From assembly GCA_029298735.1 (NCBI GenBank), contig JANSLP010000159.1:1-64000 (forward strand): a DNA stretch of 64,000 bases, written 5' to 3'. This DNA comes from Ophiostoma sp. CBS 140.51 (taxonomy: Eukaryota > Ascomycota > Sordariomycetes > Ophiostomatales > Ophiostomataceae). Below the pieces are notes generated by a model. The model was given only the letters and a program-made list of their open reading frames with translations, was not told the DNA's origin and did no database searches. A program made the translations under genes and the position numbers. Below are positions 34,136-45,601 of the stretch, piece by piece. The stretch's first letter is position 1; the number at the start of each line of letters is the position of its first letter.

Positions 34136-37100
34136 GATTGCGGTTTGTAGTTGGGGGTCGAAAAGTTTGTTTCGTTGGGAAGCAAAAGCTCGCGAGACGA
34201 GTGTGTAGGCGCGCAAATCCGGTAGAGTTGCTTTGCGCTGCAAGTGGTGATGTAATGAGGGGTGAAGAAGCGCGGCTTCGAGTCGTCGTGTTAGCTCGGT
34301 TCGTGAAAGACTGCACAGAAAAGGCAGGAAAAAAAGATTGAGAAATAGCTGAAGATATTCCAAAGTGAGAAAATGTGAATTGCTTCAAGAAAAATGGGGA
34401 GGGGGAAGGTTATAATAGAGGAGGGGGAGAGAGAAAAGTCGGGGAAGGGCTTGCAATGCCAGAATGTGCAAGGAGGTCGAAGCTCACTAGCTAGGAAGGG
34501 AGGCAAATCTCGAGAAACGAGGCGGGCGCAAGTTTGGCAGCTTGCAAAGATTTTTTTACCTTTTTCTGTTTCTTGGTTGCACGTTGATCTAGGCCTTTTG
34601 CTTCTCGTGTCTGGTTACTTTTTCGGGGAAGAAAGAAAAGTTAGCGAAATTGACGTAATCGACGTAATGGAGAGGACGCAAAAATCCCATTGAATTGGCC
34701 AGCTAATAATAATAATATTACTCCGTAATACTACGACCACTGGGTCAGGTAGCAATCAATGGATAAAGGACAGCGAAAAAGCATGGCAGGCCAGTGAGTC
34801 CATTGTTGGGGAGGGAAGAGGGGGGTGGAGGGGGTGGGCCAGGAAAGGACGAAGTAGGGGGTGTGCGCCGAGAGTGTTTGGTGAAGTTGGTGAAGGTGTG
34901 CTGCGGGTGGGCTGCGGGCGAGGGCGAGCTTGGTGAGATCTCTGTTTGGTGGAAAAGGTTAAAGGCAAGCTTGTCGGCGGTCTCCTGGCGAATCCAGATG
35001 CAGGTTCAGGCAAAGTTGCAGGCCTTGCAGGCAAACAGTACAGGCAAAGAAGCTGCAGGCCGGACTCTGGTCGCATTCTGGTCGGGCAATCATCGGGATA
35101 TCGGTGGTTCACTCGCTGGATTGTATTGTATCTCATCGAGCTCATGCAGTTGAAGCGGCCCGGCTGGTGTTCGGTCCGTCGATCTCGTCTGTGTTGTTTT
35201 GCGCCTTGTCCATTGTCGAGCTTGTCTGGTTGACCCGTCCTGCCGCCATTCTGCAGCAGGCTGAGCAGAGGCTGTTGGCCAAGCTGTCTGTAAAGAGGCT
35301 GCATCGAGAGGCGATCGAGGTAGGATAGGAGTGGAGGTTGGAGGTTGGAGGGCAGAGGATAGAGAGCTAGACGGCACAGAGGGGCAAAGAAGGGGAGGGG
35401 AGGTAAAGTAGAGAGATAGCGGAAGCTCGGTGGCGGCAAAAGTCATGACTTACAAGAAACGAAGCTGTGATAGTAGTTGGGACAGAAAGAAATCTGGAGA
35501 TGTCGAGAAGAAAGGAGGAGAGATCGGAGAGAGAAGAAAAGAGGAAAGGAAGAAATGAAAATGAAAATGAGCAGAAGAACAAGAGAGGCCAAAAGTTCGA
35601 AAACGGCTTTCGGGCAACGAATAGAAAGGGGGCAAGCTGTGGACAGGGGTCTTTGCGTGGAATAAGAAGTGGAAAAGGCACTGGGAAACGAGATTGAGGA
35701 GATTGGAGACGGGGTTGATGGGACAGGACAGCATATAAGAAGGACGGCAGGGGGGGTTCGTGGGGAAGACTTAGGAGGAGGAAAGAGCCGTGGTCGCTAT
35801 GGAGCAATATTATCTTTCTTCCCTTTTCGGCGCCCTCTTTCTTTTCTGTTCTAGCATTTGCGTATTTATTGCAAGTGGATCACTATCTCTCCAGAGAATA
35901 AGGAAGTCACGATGATGGTAAGATAGGAGGAGTTATGGTGCAACCGCTGTAAAAGTGTGCTCTCATACAGTTGTTCGGATGCAGAAAGGGAAGGAATGGA
36001 GAAGGACGGAGACAGGAATGAAGAGTGTACCCAGAAAAGGAGGGGAGCTTGGAAGCTTCTTTCCGCATTTGCCGTCTTCACTGGTGACAAGCTGGTAGCT
36101 CTTTCCTTTTCAGTGGACACTGCGAGTGAAGGGATGATATGATTTTAAGTGAAGCAAAGAAAAGAGCAACCGCTTCGTACATTGCGCCTTCCGAGTTCTT
36201 TTCACATTGCGCGAGCAACACAACCCCGTTCGGGAAATTGCGAAAGGCGAGAGCTCTTTTCGTCTGATGTGGCAATCGTGATAGTTTGATGGCTACAAGT
36301 ATACCCCCAAACTAAAAGTGCCCGGCACAAGGCTGCCTTAGTATTTTCTACGTGGTTACGTTGCTTCTGGCTTGCGACGATGCCTCATGAGCTTGGCTAT
36401 TCCGTAATACGTTCTCACATCTGCAACAACAGTGACAGAAGCAACGGCCAAAAATGGCAGTGACAACACAAGCTCCCTAGGCAAAGACAAAAGACAGAAG
36501 CCAAGGAGGGGAAGCTCTTTTGGTTGCTGGGTGGGGCAATAAGTGAATTAGTGATTTTCTATGAGCTGCTCTCACTGCTCCTCTTTTTCGTTTGCGGCCG
36601 TCACCGTTGTTCTTTCCTCTTTTTCTTCGCCTCCCCCCTGAACTTGAATTGGGTGCCAGTGCCAGAGGGCCCCACTGAGGCGCAAGCCCCACCAGTACGG
36701 CAACCAGCGACCTGTTCCTGCTCCATTCGTCGCTGAAACATTTTTTCCTTCGGGCCAACACAGCGAGCAACAGCGAGACTGACAAGACTTTCTAGAGACT
36801 CTTCTGGAGACTTTCACCCAAACTCATCCGCTTTCAGCAAGGTTCAGCATGATATCCCCGCTAACGGCAGTGTGAGATATTGGCCTCGAACCCACTGTAG
36901 AGTTCCAGTGCCATTCATTATTTGGCAACGACTTTTTTCTCATTTCAATCGCAGCAAGGGAGCCGGCCGGTGCTCCAGAAACAATATCTGCGACTAGCAA
37001 AAAATAAGGGGAAAAGCACGATCCAGTGCCTGGCCACAGCTCAGGCCAGGGGGCAAGAACGATGGGCCGCTAAAAATAAACCAGGAACAGCGCAAGTGGG

Positions 37101-39084
37101 CTACGTCGTAGGGAAATAGCGCTCTTTTTTCAGGGCAGAGGCCATTTGTCAATTACAGATTCAAAATCAAAATTGCACGATTTCGATTTAGATCAACGGA
37201 TACAACCCAGGCAAGGAGTAGATACTCAATGAGATAACAGGTGTTATCGTGAAAATTTTACGATAAAGTTTGTCCCTAGATATCCCGATATCAAAAGTAC
37301 TTCCCTCGATGCATCGTGTCGAGGTTCAAGATATCTCTCATCGTGTTAAGCCAAGATCGATTCCCCAACGACGGCGATTCCGAGGCCAGGCCAGGCCAGG
37401 CCATCAAAGTTTTTTTTGTCCGCACGCTGATCCCCCAGGCCGCTTGGCGGGACATGCAAGGCAAAAAATAGCACAACTGCAGGCGAGTGGAGGAGGCGAG
37501 GAGGAGGGGAGAGCTGACAGGGAAAATCGGCGCGGGAACTCCCAGAAGGAAGAAACTTTGGGGAAGAAAAAATAGAAGTAAAAACTTTGAAGGACAGGAA
37601 GGAGGGGAGCTTGGGGGAATACGAGAACTTCTCGGGCCGGCTGCACACGGTCTTGCTTGGTGTCAAACTTGTAAGCCTTGTGAGAGAAGAGCCTTTCAGC
37701 TAAAACAGACTTTATGAAAAGAAAAGAAAAACAGACACAAGAAACAAATTCATTTAAAATGAAGAGTAAAATTCAAACAAGAGAAAGAAAGGGAGGTCAT
37801 ATCCGTTGGACGACACTTGTGTCTACTGCCGCGCTGTCTCAGCCGTTTTGGCCAAATTAAACCGCCAGAAGCCTTCCACGTGCCATGGGCACGACGTCGT
37901 CGAGCGTGGCGGGTTTTCTCAGTAATCTCCCCCATCCAACACGTGCTGCTTGCGTGTTTGTTAGTGCCCAACGAGGACGACGACAACATGAACGACACAT
38001 TGCAAATGCGTGTTACATGTTGTGAGTGTGTTGTACGGTGAAGAAGAAAGCATGGGTGAATTAATATCTTTTCTGAATTTCGTAGACACAAACACAAAAG
38101 TGAAGCACAACGTATCTCATTACATCATAACGAATTTACTTGATAACATATGTATATCTAAGTAAACAAGGCCAGGTTATAGCACAGAATTTAATAAGAC
38201 AATATCAACCGCACTGAAGCACAACCAACAATCAATCAAAGGCTCATCGCATTCAATACACAAAAGACAATCAATACACAAAAGACAATTTAAGCCAAGT
38301 CTGCTTGAGCATGTCTACCAAAGACAAATCAACACATCGCCAAGAGTCAAGAAGCAAGAGCACAAGAACCAAAAGATAAAAATCAAGTCGGGATATTATT
38401 GAACAAAGTCATAGTGCCTGTAGAGCAGCACCCTTGACTAGAGGCTCATGTCCTCCATTTTAAAACCATCTTCCAACCTTCTTCCTCTGTCGGATCTCGC
38501 ATATCCCTTTTTATTTTTTATTGTACCGTCGTCCTTCTTGTCAAATCAAAGAACGAAACAGAAAACACCAAAACTCCCTTGCCATATGCAGCCCTTTTTT
38601 GTGTACTGTAGGAAACAGACGGTGGACAAAACAAGACAGAAGACAGAAATGAACAAAAAAAGGAACAAGAAAGAAGATCTCCTCGTACAAAAAAAGGTAT
38701 CCATGCTTGTTGCTCCTCGGTCCTACCTCCTTGTCTCTAAATCGTTGGTGGAATAAGAGATACGATGAGCAGTAACGATGACAATGTAAGGATGGACCAA
38801 ACAAAAAATAAAACAATGGGAAAATGTGAAGAGAAAACCGAAGTGAAAAGAATCAAAATCAAAATAAACAATACAGGGCTGACAAGTACCCGTAGAAAAC
38901 ATGAGGCTCTTTTGTGCCTTTCCTATCCCGTTTCTAATGCCCAGATCAGATATGCATCCATCTTTTTTTGCATCAATGCAAACAACTCCTTTCCGCCTTT
39001 ATCCATTTTCTTTTTCGTAAATAGCCGTCGTCGTACCTCATCATTCATAATGATGAGGGTGTGTTTTGTGTGCGTGAAGCAACC
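34136..39084. other. 5-kb gene-free region between UGP1 and CHD1
   Basis: I see no supported gene in what is the largest gap in the window. Contents noted: a G-rich tract at 34808-34838, CT/GA-rich sequence to about 35850, an ACTAGCAAAA copy (36993-37002), a short AGGCC tandem near 37383-37402 and an 18-bp tandem duplication (38253-38288). Right of about 37700 the sequence is AT-rich and probably includes the CHD1 3' UTR. Confidence 0.5.
38253..38288 (+). repeat. 18-bp tandem duplication
   Basis: The unit TCAATACACAAAAGACAA occurs twice head to tail. It lies in AT-rich intergenic sequence downstream of CHD1. No function is apparent. Confidence 0.9.
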
Positions 39085-39255
39085 TCAGTTGCGTGAGCGT
39101 GAAAGTTGGCGGGAACGTTGACGCGAGCGCTCGCGAGAGTCTGATCCAGACGATGCCCGCCGGCGCCGCCGCGAGGGCGAGCGCGACCGCGAACGATATG
39201 GTTGCCACCGATCACCACGTTGGCGAGCAACATTCGAGGGCCTCTCCCGTTCATC
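39085..39255 (-). other. in-frame RS-rich extension after the CHD1 TAG stop
   Basis: The CHD1 frame ends Asn-Pro-Tyr-TAG (39258..39256). The same frame then reads 56 sense codons to TGA (39087..39085). The tail contains YRSRSRSPSRRRRRASSG and SRERSRQRSRQLSRSRN, a classic Arg/Ser domain continuing the charged RD-rich tail before the stop, with coding-like GC third positions. I tested introns from the only nearby donor-like GTACTA; none gave an in-frame join. Readthrough, a strain-specific nonsense change or a base error would all explain it. Confidence 0.6.
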
Positions 39256-42200
39256 CTAGTACGGGTTTGGTCTCGAAGCTGTGTACTGCTGCTGTTGCTG
39301 TTGCTGCTGCTGCCAGGGGGTGGGCCGAAGGCGGTCCCATTCGCGTTGTGGTTGGTAGTCGCGGCGGGGATCCTTGCGGAAGCTCAGGCGATCGCCAGTC
39401 TCGGCTGCGTAGGGAGACGACCGAGACTCGCTGCTGCCATGGCGGTCATCGCGGCGAAGATCACCGAGAAGGCCTGTGCTGCGGCGGGTGGCATCGCGGT
39501 CGCGATCGCGCTCCCGTTCCCGATCTCTGCCACGGTCACGCTCGCGCTCGCGATCACGGTTCCGGTCCCGATCCCGGTCCCGGTCGCGGTCACGCTCCCG
39601 ATCACGATCACGATCACGTTCCCGGTCACGATCACGGTCGTTGCGGTCACGGTCATGGTGGTCGCGGCTGTCGCGATGCTCGTGCTCGCGACGTGAATCT
39701 CTGCGGTTATCTCGTTCACTATCGATTTCGCCGTCTTCGAGGTCGTCGCGGCTGGGTCGGTCGGGCCGGCTGCTGCTGTCGCGGGCACCGCTGCTGTTAC
39801 CGTTGTTACCGTTGTTGCTGCCGCCGCCGCCGCCACCATTGCTGCTTCCCTTCTCATCCTTGGCGCGGAGGGCTTCGTACATTTTCGAGAGCTGGTTTCC
39901 AGAAACGGCGACCTCGTTGATAGGCCAGATCGACGAAAGGAAATCCCAGAACCGGGGCATGAGCGAGTCGAGAGTAGCAGCCGGAATGGTCTGGTTTCTC
40001 TTCAGGCCAATCACACAGTCACCAATCTGTCTGAGCTCTTTACCCATGATTGCCGCGCGCTCCTTGGCCTTCTCGACACGCTCAGGCGTCGTTTCCATAA
40101 TTGTCTTGAAGTTGTCGCGCACCGGCTTAAGGAGCGACCACATGACTTGCTCGTCGTCTCGATAATCCAACTTGCCGTCATCAAGCTTCATCAGCTCTTC
40201 GAATCGCTGCACTGCCTTGGTCTGGGCCGCCTTGAGCTGCTCCAGGGTCTCAGCGTCCAACTTCTTGCGCTTCTCCTTAGGTTGGCTGTCCTTGTGGCCG
40301 GAAGATGGGCCCACACCGTTGCTGTCGCGACGGTCGCCGTCGGTGACTCTGCGCTGCTTGCGGTCCCGGTCGTTATGGTCGTGCTCGTGCTTGCGCTTGA
40401 AGTCGCTCCGCGGGGTCAACAGACGCTCGCCGCCACCGCTGACACCACTCTGCGGACGCAGGTTGAGGTAGTCGCTGCTTGAGATGGGGCGGTCACGGTC
40501 GAGGCGGTCACGGTTCTTGTGCGCACTGGGACGCTTGAGAGGCGCAGGCGAGCGAGACAGATCATCGCCGCGGCGATGGCCATTAACTGTCTTCTTGCTG
40601 CGATGATGGTTCTCGACGGCTTTCTTGGCGGCGTCGTCGTCGGAGTACTTTGCGAGCAGGACAGACAGCAGGTACTCGGAGCGGCGGACAAGATGAACAG
40701 CACCGGGCGACTGGATGCTCTTCTCGTCGCCCTTTTTGCGCTCCTCCTTCTTCTCGACACGGTGCTCCTCGAGAAAGAACTTGTCGGACATATCGAGTTC
40801 GGGATCATCGCGGATCTGTGTCCATGCACCGAAGCCATAGCGGTCAATACCCACCAGCAGCATGCCGTCCTCGCGTGCGCCCCACTCACAAGTGTAGTGA
40901 GCAGCCTTGCTGGCATCGTGAAGGCGGAAAGAGTGCGGGTTGCCGTGCTCTTCAAGCACCTTGTGAAGCAGACGCAACTGTGGAGGACGCTCTACTATAG
41001 TCTCAGCGTTGATCTTCTTCACCTCACCAAAGTCGATGAGGACGGCCTTCTTGTCTTTCCGGGCGAGTGCCTTGCCAGCCTTCTCTTGCTCTTCGCGGAT
41101 GCGGGCGGCGTTCGCGTCAACAGCCTGCTTGCTCAAAGCGACAAGGTCCTCGACGACGGAGCGCATAAAATCGCGGTCGCGGTCGCCCAGGCGAGCGTCG
41201 GCAATGATTTCCTCGCTGCGGTCGTCGAACGAGCCGTAGCGGAACATGGCGCGAATAAGGTTGCGAGTCTCTTTCTCGTTGAGGGGACGGCGAGGGTCGC
41301 GCAGTGCGGCTTGGCGCTCCTCATACTCTTCTTGTTCCTGCTTCTCGCGCTGGCGCTTCTTGGCGAGACGGTCGGCGCGGTCAGAGTCGTTAGCAACTGC
41401 AGCGTTCCGCTTCTTCAGAGTGGCGCGTCTCGGCGCGTTCTCCTCCATCGCCTTGTTGAGATACTCCTCGTGCAGGCGCTTCTCTTCCTCGGACTTGATG
41501 ACGGCCAAGCGCTCGGCGGGGATGATCTGGTCCCAGTCCAGGGCAAGCTCGTCGACCTTGACGTCGGTGACCTGCATCCAGTTATCCCAGTCAATACCGC
41601 CGGTACTGAGGTTGAGTTTGTCGTCTACGTTGGTCTTGGTAACTTCGGCATTCTCGAGAATGCTGTCGATATCCAGCTGCTCGAGCTTCTCCTGGTTGCC
41701 GGACTGCTCAAACAGGTTCTGCGAGCGCATCTTGAGAATCCACTGGATGTCCTCGGCGGTCTTGGCCTCGTCCATCTTGAGACCCTTCTCCTTGAACTGC
41801 TCGCGGAGTTCCTTGCCTTCATCGGTAACACCGGCCTGGATGGTCAGGTACTCGAGGAAGAGCTTGTTGCGGGCGCGCTTGATGACTTCCTCCTCAATGG
41901 TCTGCTTGGCGACAAGACGGTACACGTTGACGGGCCGCTTCTGGCCGATACGATGGGCACGGGCCATGGCTTGGAGATCAGCCTGGGGATTCCAGTCGGA
42001 GTCGTAGATGATGACGGTGTCAGCCGTCATGAGGTTGATACCGAGACCACCAGCACGGGTGGAAAGCAAGAAGCAGAAGTCGTCACTGCCCTCGGCATTG
42101 AAGTGGTCAATGGCCATGCGGCGAGGACCGGCGGGGATGGTGCCATCAAGGCGTTGGAAGGTATGGCCACGGACTCGGAGGTAGTCACTAAGAAGATCCA

Positions 42201-45023
42201 GCATCTTGACCATCTGGCTGAAGATAAGGACACGGTGGTTGTCCTTCTTGAGTTTGGTGAGAAGCTGATCGAGGAGCATCATCTTACCACTGCTGGCGAT
42301 GAGGCCTTTGATCTGGTCCTCTCTCCGCTCACTGCCCTTGAGGACACTCTCTTCAACACCGGGGAACAAGTAGGGGTGGTTGCTGACTTTTTTTAGCTCC
42401 ATCATGATGTTTAACAGGGACTGCTTCTGGCCGCCACTGGCATCACTGAGGGCGGCATAGTTGCGAGTCAGAATGTTCTTGTAGTAGTCGAGCTGGACAT
42501 CCGAGAGCTCGACACGGATGATCTTCTCTGTCTTGGGTGGCAGGTCGGACTCGACAGTCTCCTTGGTGCGGCGGAGAATGAAGGGAGCAATAGCGGCGTG
42601 GAAGCTGGTGAGCTTCTCCTGCGTCTCGCGCCGCTTGTCGTCGTCGTCATTCTCTTCCTCCGTCTTCTGATCGGCCATTCCGAGCTGGACCAAGTCATCG
42701 TCGATAACGACCTTGCCAGGGTTGAGGAAGTCGAGAAGAGCGGACAGCTCATGAAGGTTGTTCTGGATAGGGGTACCGGTAATGAGGACACGGCAAGGGA
42801 TGTTGAAGCTCACGAGACGGCTGTACAGCTGCGATTCACGGTTCTTGAGACGGTGAGCCTCGTCGACAGCGAGTACCTGCCACTTGATGCTCTTCAAGAA
42901 CTCCCAGTCCTGCAGAATGAAGTCGTACGAAGTGACGAGCACATTGAACTTGTGCTTCTTGGGGTTGCCGTCGACGAGCAGCTCGTAGTCGCGGATGACA
43001 CTGCGTGCAGACTCAGGGCCAAGGTAGACGACGTAGTTCAGGTCGGGCGCCCAGTGGTTGAAGGTGTCACACCATGCAGGGATGACACTAAGGGGGGCGA
43101 CAACAAGGAAGGGACCTTCTTGGCCGCGGTCGTTGCGAAGCCAGCTGAGGAAGGACACCGACTGCACGGTCTTGCCGAGACCCATCTCATCAGCCAGGAT
43201 GACGTTGTTGCCACGGGTCCAGTTGAGGGCCAGGAAGTTCAGACCCTTCATTTGGAACTCACGCAGCTCGCCGTTCGTGATATACGAAGGCTGGCTGTCG
43301 AGCTTCGTCATGCGCGAGCGTGTGTTGAGGCTCATCTCCGTTCGGTCAGAGGTCCAGGAGCGCGAAGAGCGGTCAAGGAACTGGTCGACTTTGTCTTGGG
43401 CATGCTCGCTGACGGTAGCAGCAATCTCCCAAGTGCACTCGTCGTACTGCAGCCCCTTCCACTTGATAAAGTACTCGACACCCTCTTCGCCCTTGCGCTT
43501 AGCAACGACACGTTCGACCTTGGTGTAGTCCTCGTGTGCCTGCTCCTCGCGCTCACGGTCCAGAAGCCACTGCTCACGCTGCTCGGGGCTGTAGTCATCA
43601 CCACCGAAGCGCATGTCAAGCTCAAACTCGACAATCTTGCGGTAGTAGTTCTCGAGACGACGGAAGCCTCGGAAGCCAGCGACGGACGCAGTCGTCTCCC
43701 ATGTGTCGTGCAAATGAGACTTGCCCTGCCACTTAATGTAGTATTCGTAGTCGTGGCGGGTGGAGTCGGGAGTGATGGCGACGCCCTCCTTCTCGCGGTG
43801 ACGGACAATCTTCTCGATGTAGGGGGAATTGTCCTCGACCTCGGGCATCCATTGGGCGGGTGTCATTTCAGATTCATCCTCATCCTCGAAGTCGCTTTCG
43901 TTATATTTGCCAACCGACACCTGGGCAGCACGGCGGCTGGACCATCTCTTCTCGGTGTAGAGGGAGGGCTGAGTCTCCTGCTTGCGCCGCGCCTTCTTCT
44001 GGAAGCTCCGAGCGCGAGCGCCGCCGTAGTTGTCGGAATCGGACTCGTCGACGGATGTGTTTCGTGCAGGGGTACCTCGCTTCGAAGCTGTGTATCGGCG
44101 AAAGGGTTAGTTTGTTTACTTTCACGCTGATATCAGGGTGAGTCGAAGGTGAGGTCGGGAAACGCGAGACGGGAAGAGTGATGAGGGATTTAATTGGGGG
44201 AGCAAGGGGGGCATGTTTTAGGCTCGGTTGGACAGGACATCGACCTGAGAGATTCAAATGGAAAGGAAGAGGGGACCGGGATCGGGTGAGGGGATAGAGC
44301 TTACATTGACGAGATGTCTCGAGCAGCCGGCGCGGCTTAGGCTTCCGGCGGACAACGGGTTCATCTTCTGAGTCATCATCATCGGACACCTGGGACAGGG
44401 TTAGTATTCCGGAAAAGGCCAGAGTAGGTAGCAGCAACATGCAAGTCTCCTTACAATCCTTCGTCTTTGAGCGGGTCGTGACTGTTGATGATGGTTAGCA
44501 AGGACGGGTGGCCGGGGATCGGAACGACGGTGAGAAGGGTTGGGCTTACGCTACGCCGGAGGCCGTAGAGCTCTGGGTTGCTTCTCATGTATTCATCCTC
44601 CGCAAGCATTGCGCTTGCTTTCCGTTTTGGCGCATGGCCGGAGTCACTGGAGGCCTGGCTCTCGTCGTCGTGGTCGAGGGCGGCAACGTCTAGGTCGGGG
44701 TCCGCGTCAGCATCCGCGTCAGCATCACCGTCGCTCTGGGCGTCGTCAAAGTCCGCATCGTCTGAGACATCGTTGTCGCTGGGCTCCGACTGCTCGTCTT
44801 CAAAATCGTTTGCGACGGCTAGGTCGTCGTCTTCATCGTTCTCGTCTTCATCGTCGTCCTCCGGGGCGGCAGAAGCCGAGGGAGACGCGGCGTTCGCATA
44901 GGTAGGCTCGACGTCGGAGAGGTCGCTATCGCTCGCGTGGCCAGCAGCACCATTTCGCGCGGGGCTGTCGGAAGCCGCCGACGCGTATCCATTGACTGGA
45001 CTCGATTCAGGCGAGGCCGACAT
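39256..45023 (-). CDS. CHD1: chromodomain helicase CHD1, 1805 aa
   Basis: This is an ATP-dependent nucleosome-spacing remodeler of transcribed chromatin. Exons are 45023..44550, 44481..44455 (27 nt), 44389..44305 and 44087..39256; introns are 68, 65 and 217 nt. The N-terminus is acidic. Tandem chromodomains lie at about 270-350 and 385-440 (EYYIKWQGKSHLHDTWE; EYFIKWKGLQYDECTWE). The SNF2 ATPase has Walker A DEMGLGKTVQ near 498 and DEAH near 604, and the second lobe has LLSTRAGGLGINLMTADTVI. A SANT/SLIDE-like DNA-binding region and a CHCT domain (ETLEQLKAAQTKAVQRFEEL) follow. The tail (from about 1650) is RD/RE-dipeptide rich and ends after a Gln run. An in-frame ATG at 45137 would add 38 residues. 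I prefer 45023 because the extra stretch is unlike the acidic N-terminus. The last codon is TAG, followed by an in-frame RS-rich stretch. Confidence 0.93.
39490..39705 (-). repeat. RD/RE dipeptide-coding hexamer repeat in CHD1
   Basis: About 70 codons are imperfect CGN-GAY/CGN-GAR hexamers encoding alternating Arg-Asp and Arg-Glu. Degenerate codon use shows that the dipeptide pattern, not only DNA slippage, is kept. A similar tract is in Prp40 about 11 kb away. Confidence 0.85.
44455..44481 (-). other. 27-nt micro-exon of CHD1
   Basis: This nine-codon exon (SRPAQRRRI) lies between a 68-nt intron (acceptor AACAG) and a 65-nt intron (donor GTAAGG, branch ATACTAAC, acceptor CCCAG). It joins RRS to VSDDDDSEDEP in frame. 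Skipping it would also keep frame. Confidence 0.8.
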
Positions 45024-45601
45024 GTTACAACACGTGATCCGCCGATATCTGGAGATGGACGGCAAGGTCAGTTTGGATGCGGCCAAGGACGGTGAGGTTT
45101 TTTTGGTACAAGGGAAGAGCAGGGCAACCGGGGGCATTTTGGACACTTTGGCGGCAGAAAAAAGCACAAAACACGCCAGATCAATTCACAAACAGGCACC
45201 GGACACGACCTGTCGCATCGGTTTGATGGATCGCGATGCCAGACGAGGCTGGGAGATGACGGCGAGGCATTGCGGAAGCCCAGGCGAGCAGCAAGGACTG
45301 CCGGCACGACCAAGGCATCCGCAGCAACGAAGCTGAGCTCAAAAAACACGTCGACACGTCCAGATCACTTTGCGACAGGCAATATCCGAGATGGCCACGA
45401 TGCAGGTACCTCGATATTATGGCGATGATCGATGGCCAAAGTCCAGCGAAAAAAATAGAGAGCAAAGCAAATTGCTTCTCCAGGACGAAAACGGGCACTG
45501 TCCTAGAAGCACAAATCAATCGACTTACCATTAAAAAAAAATAGGGGCCCTTCAGATTGAGAGCAAGGTCTGAGCCTGCTCGAGGCCAGTAATCGGTGTT
45601 G

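Noticed and set aside
4630..36327. Shared 14-mer AAAAGTGCCCGGCA (near 4636 and 36314)
   Set aside because: Pairs of identical 14-mers are expected by chance in 64 kb, so two copies alone carry no weight.
40519..44130. Antisense open frames of 625 and 510 codons across CHD1
   Set aside because: They are shadows caused by strong NNC/NNG codon bias of the sense gene; no domain is visible.
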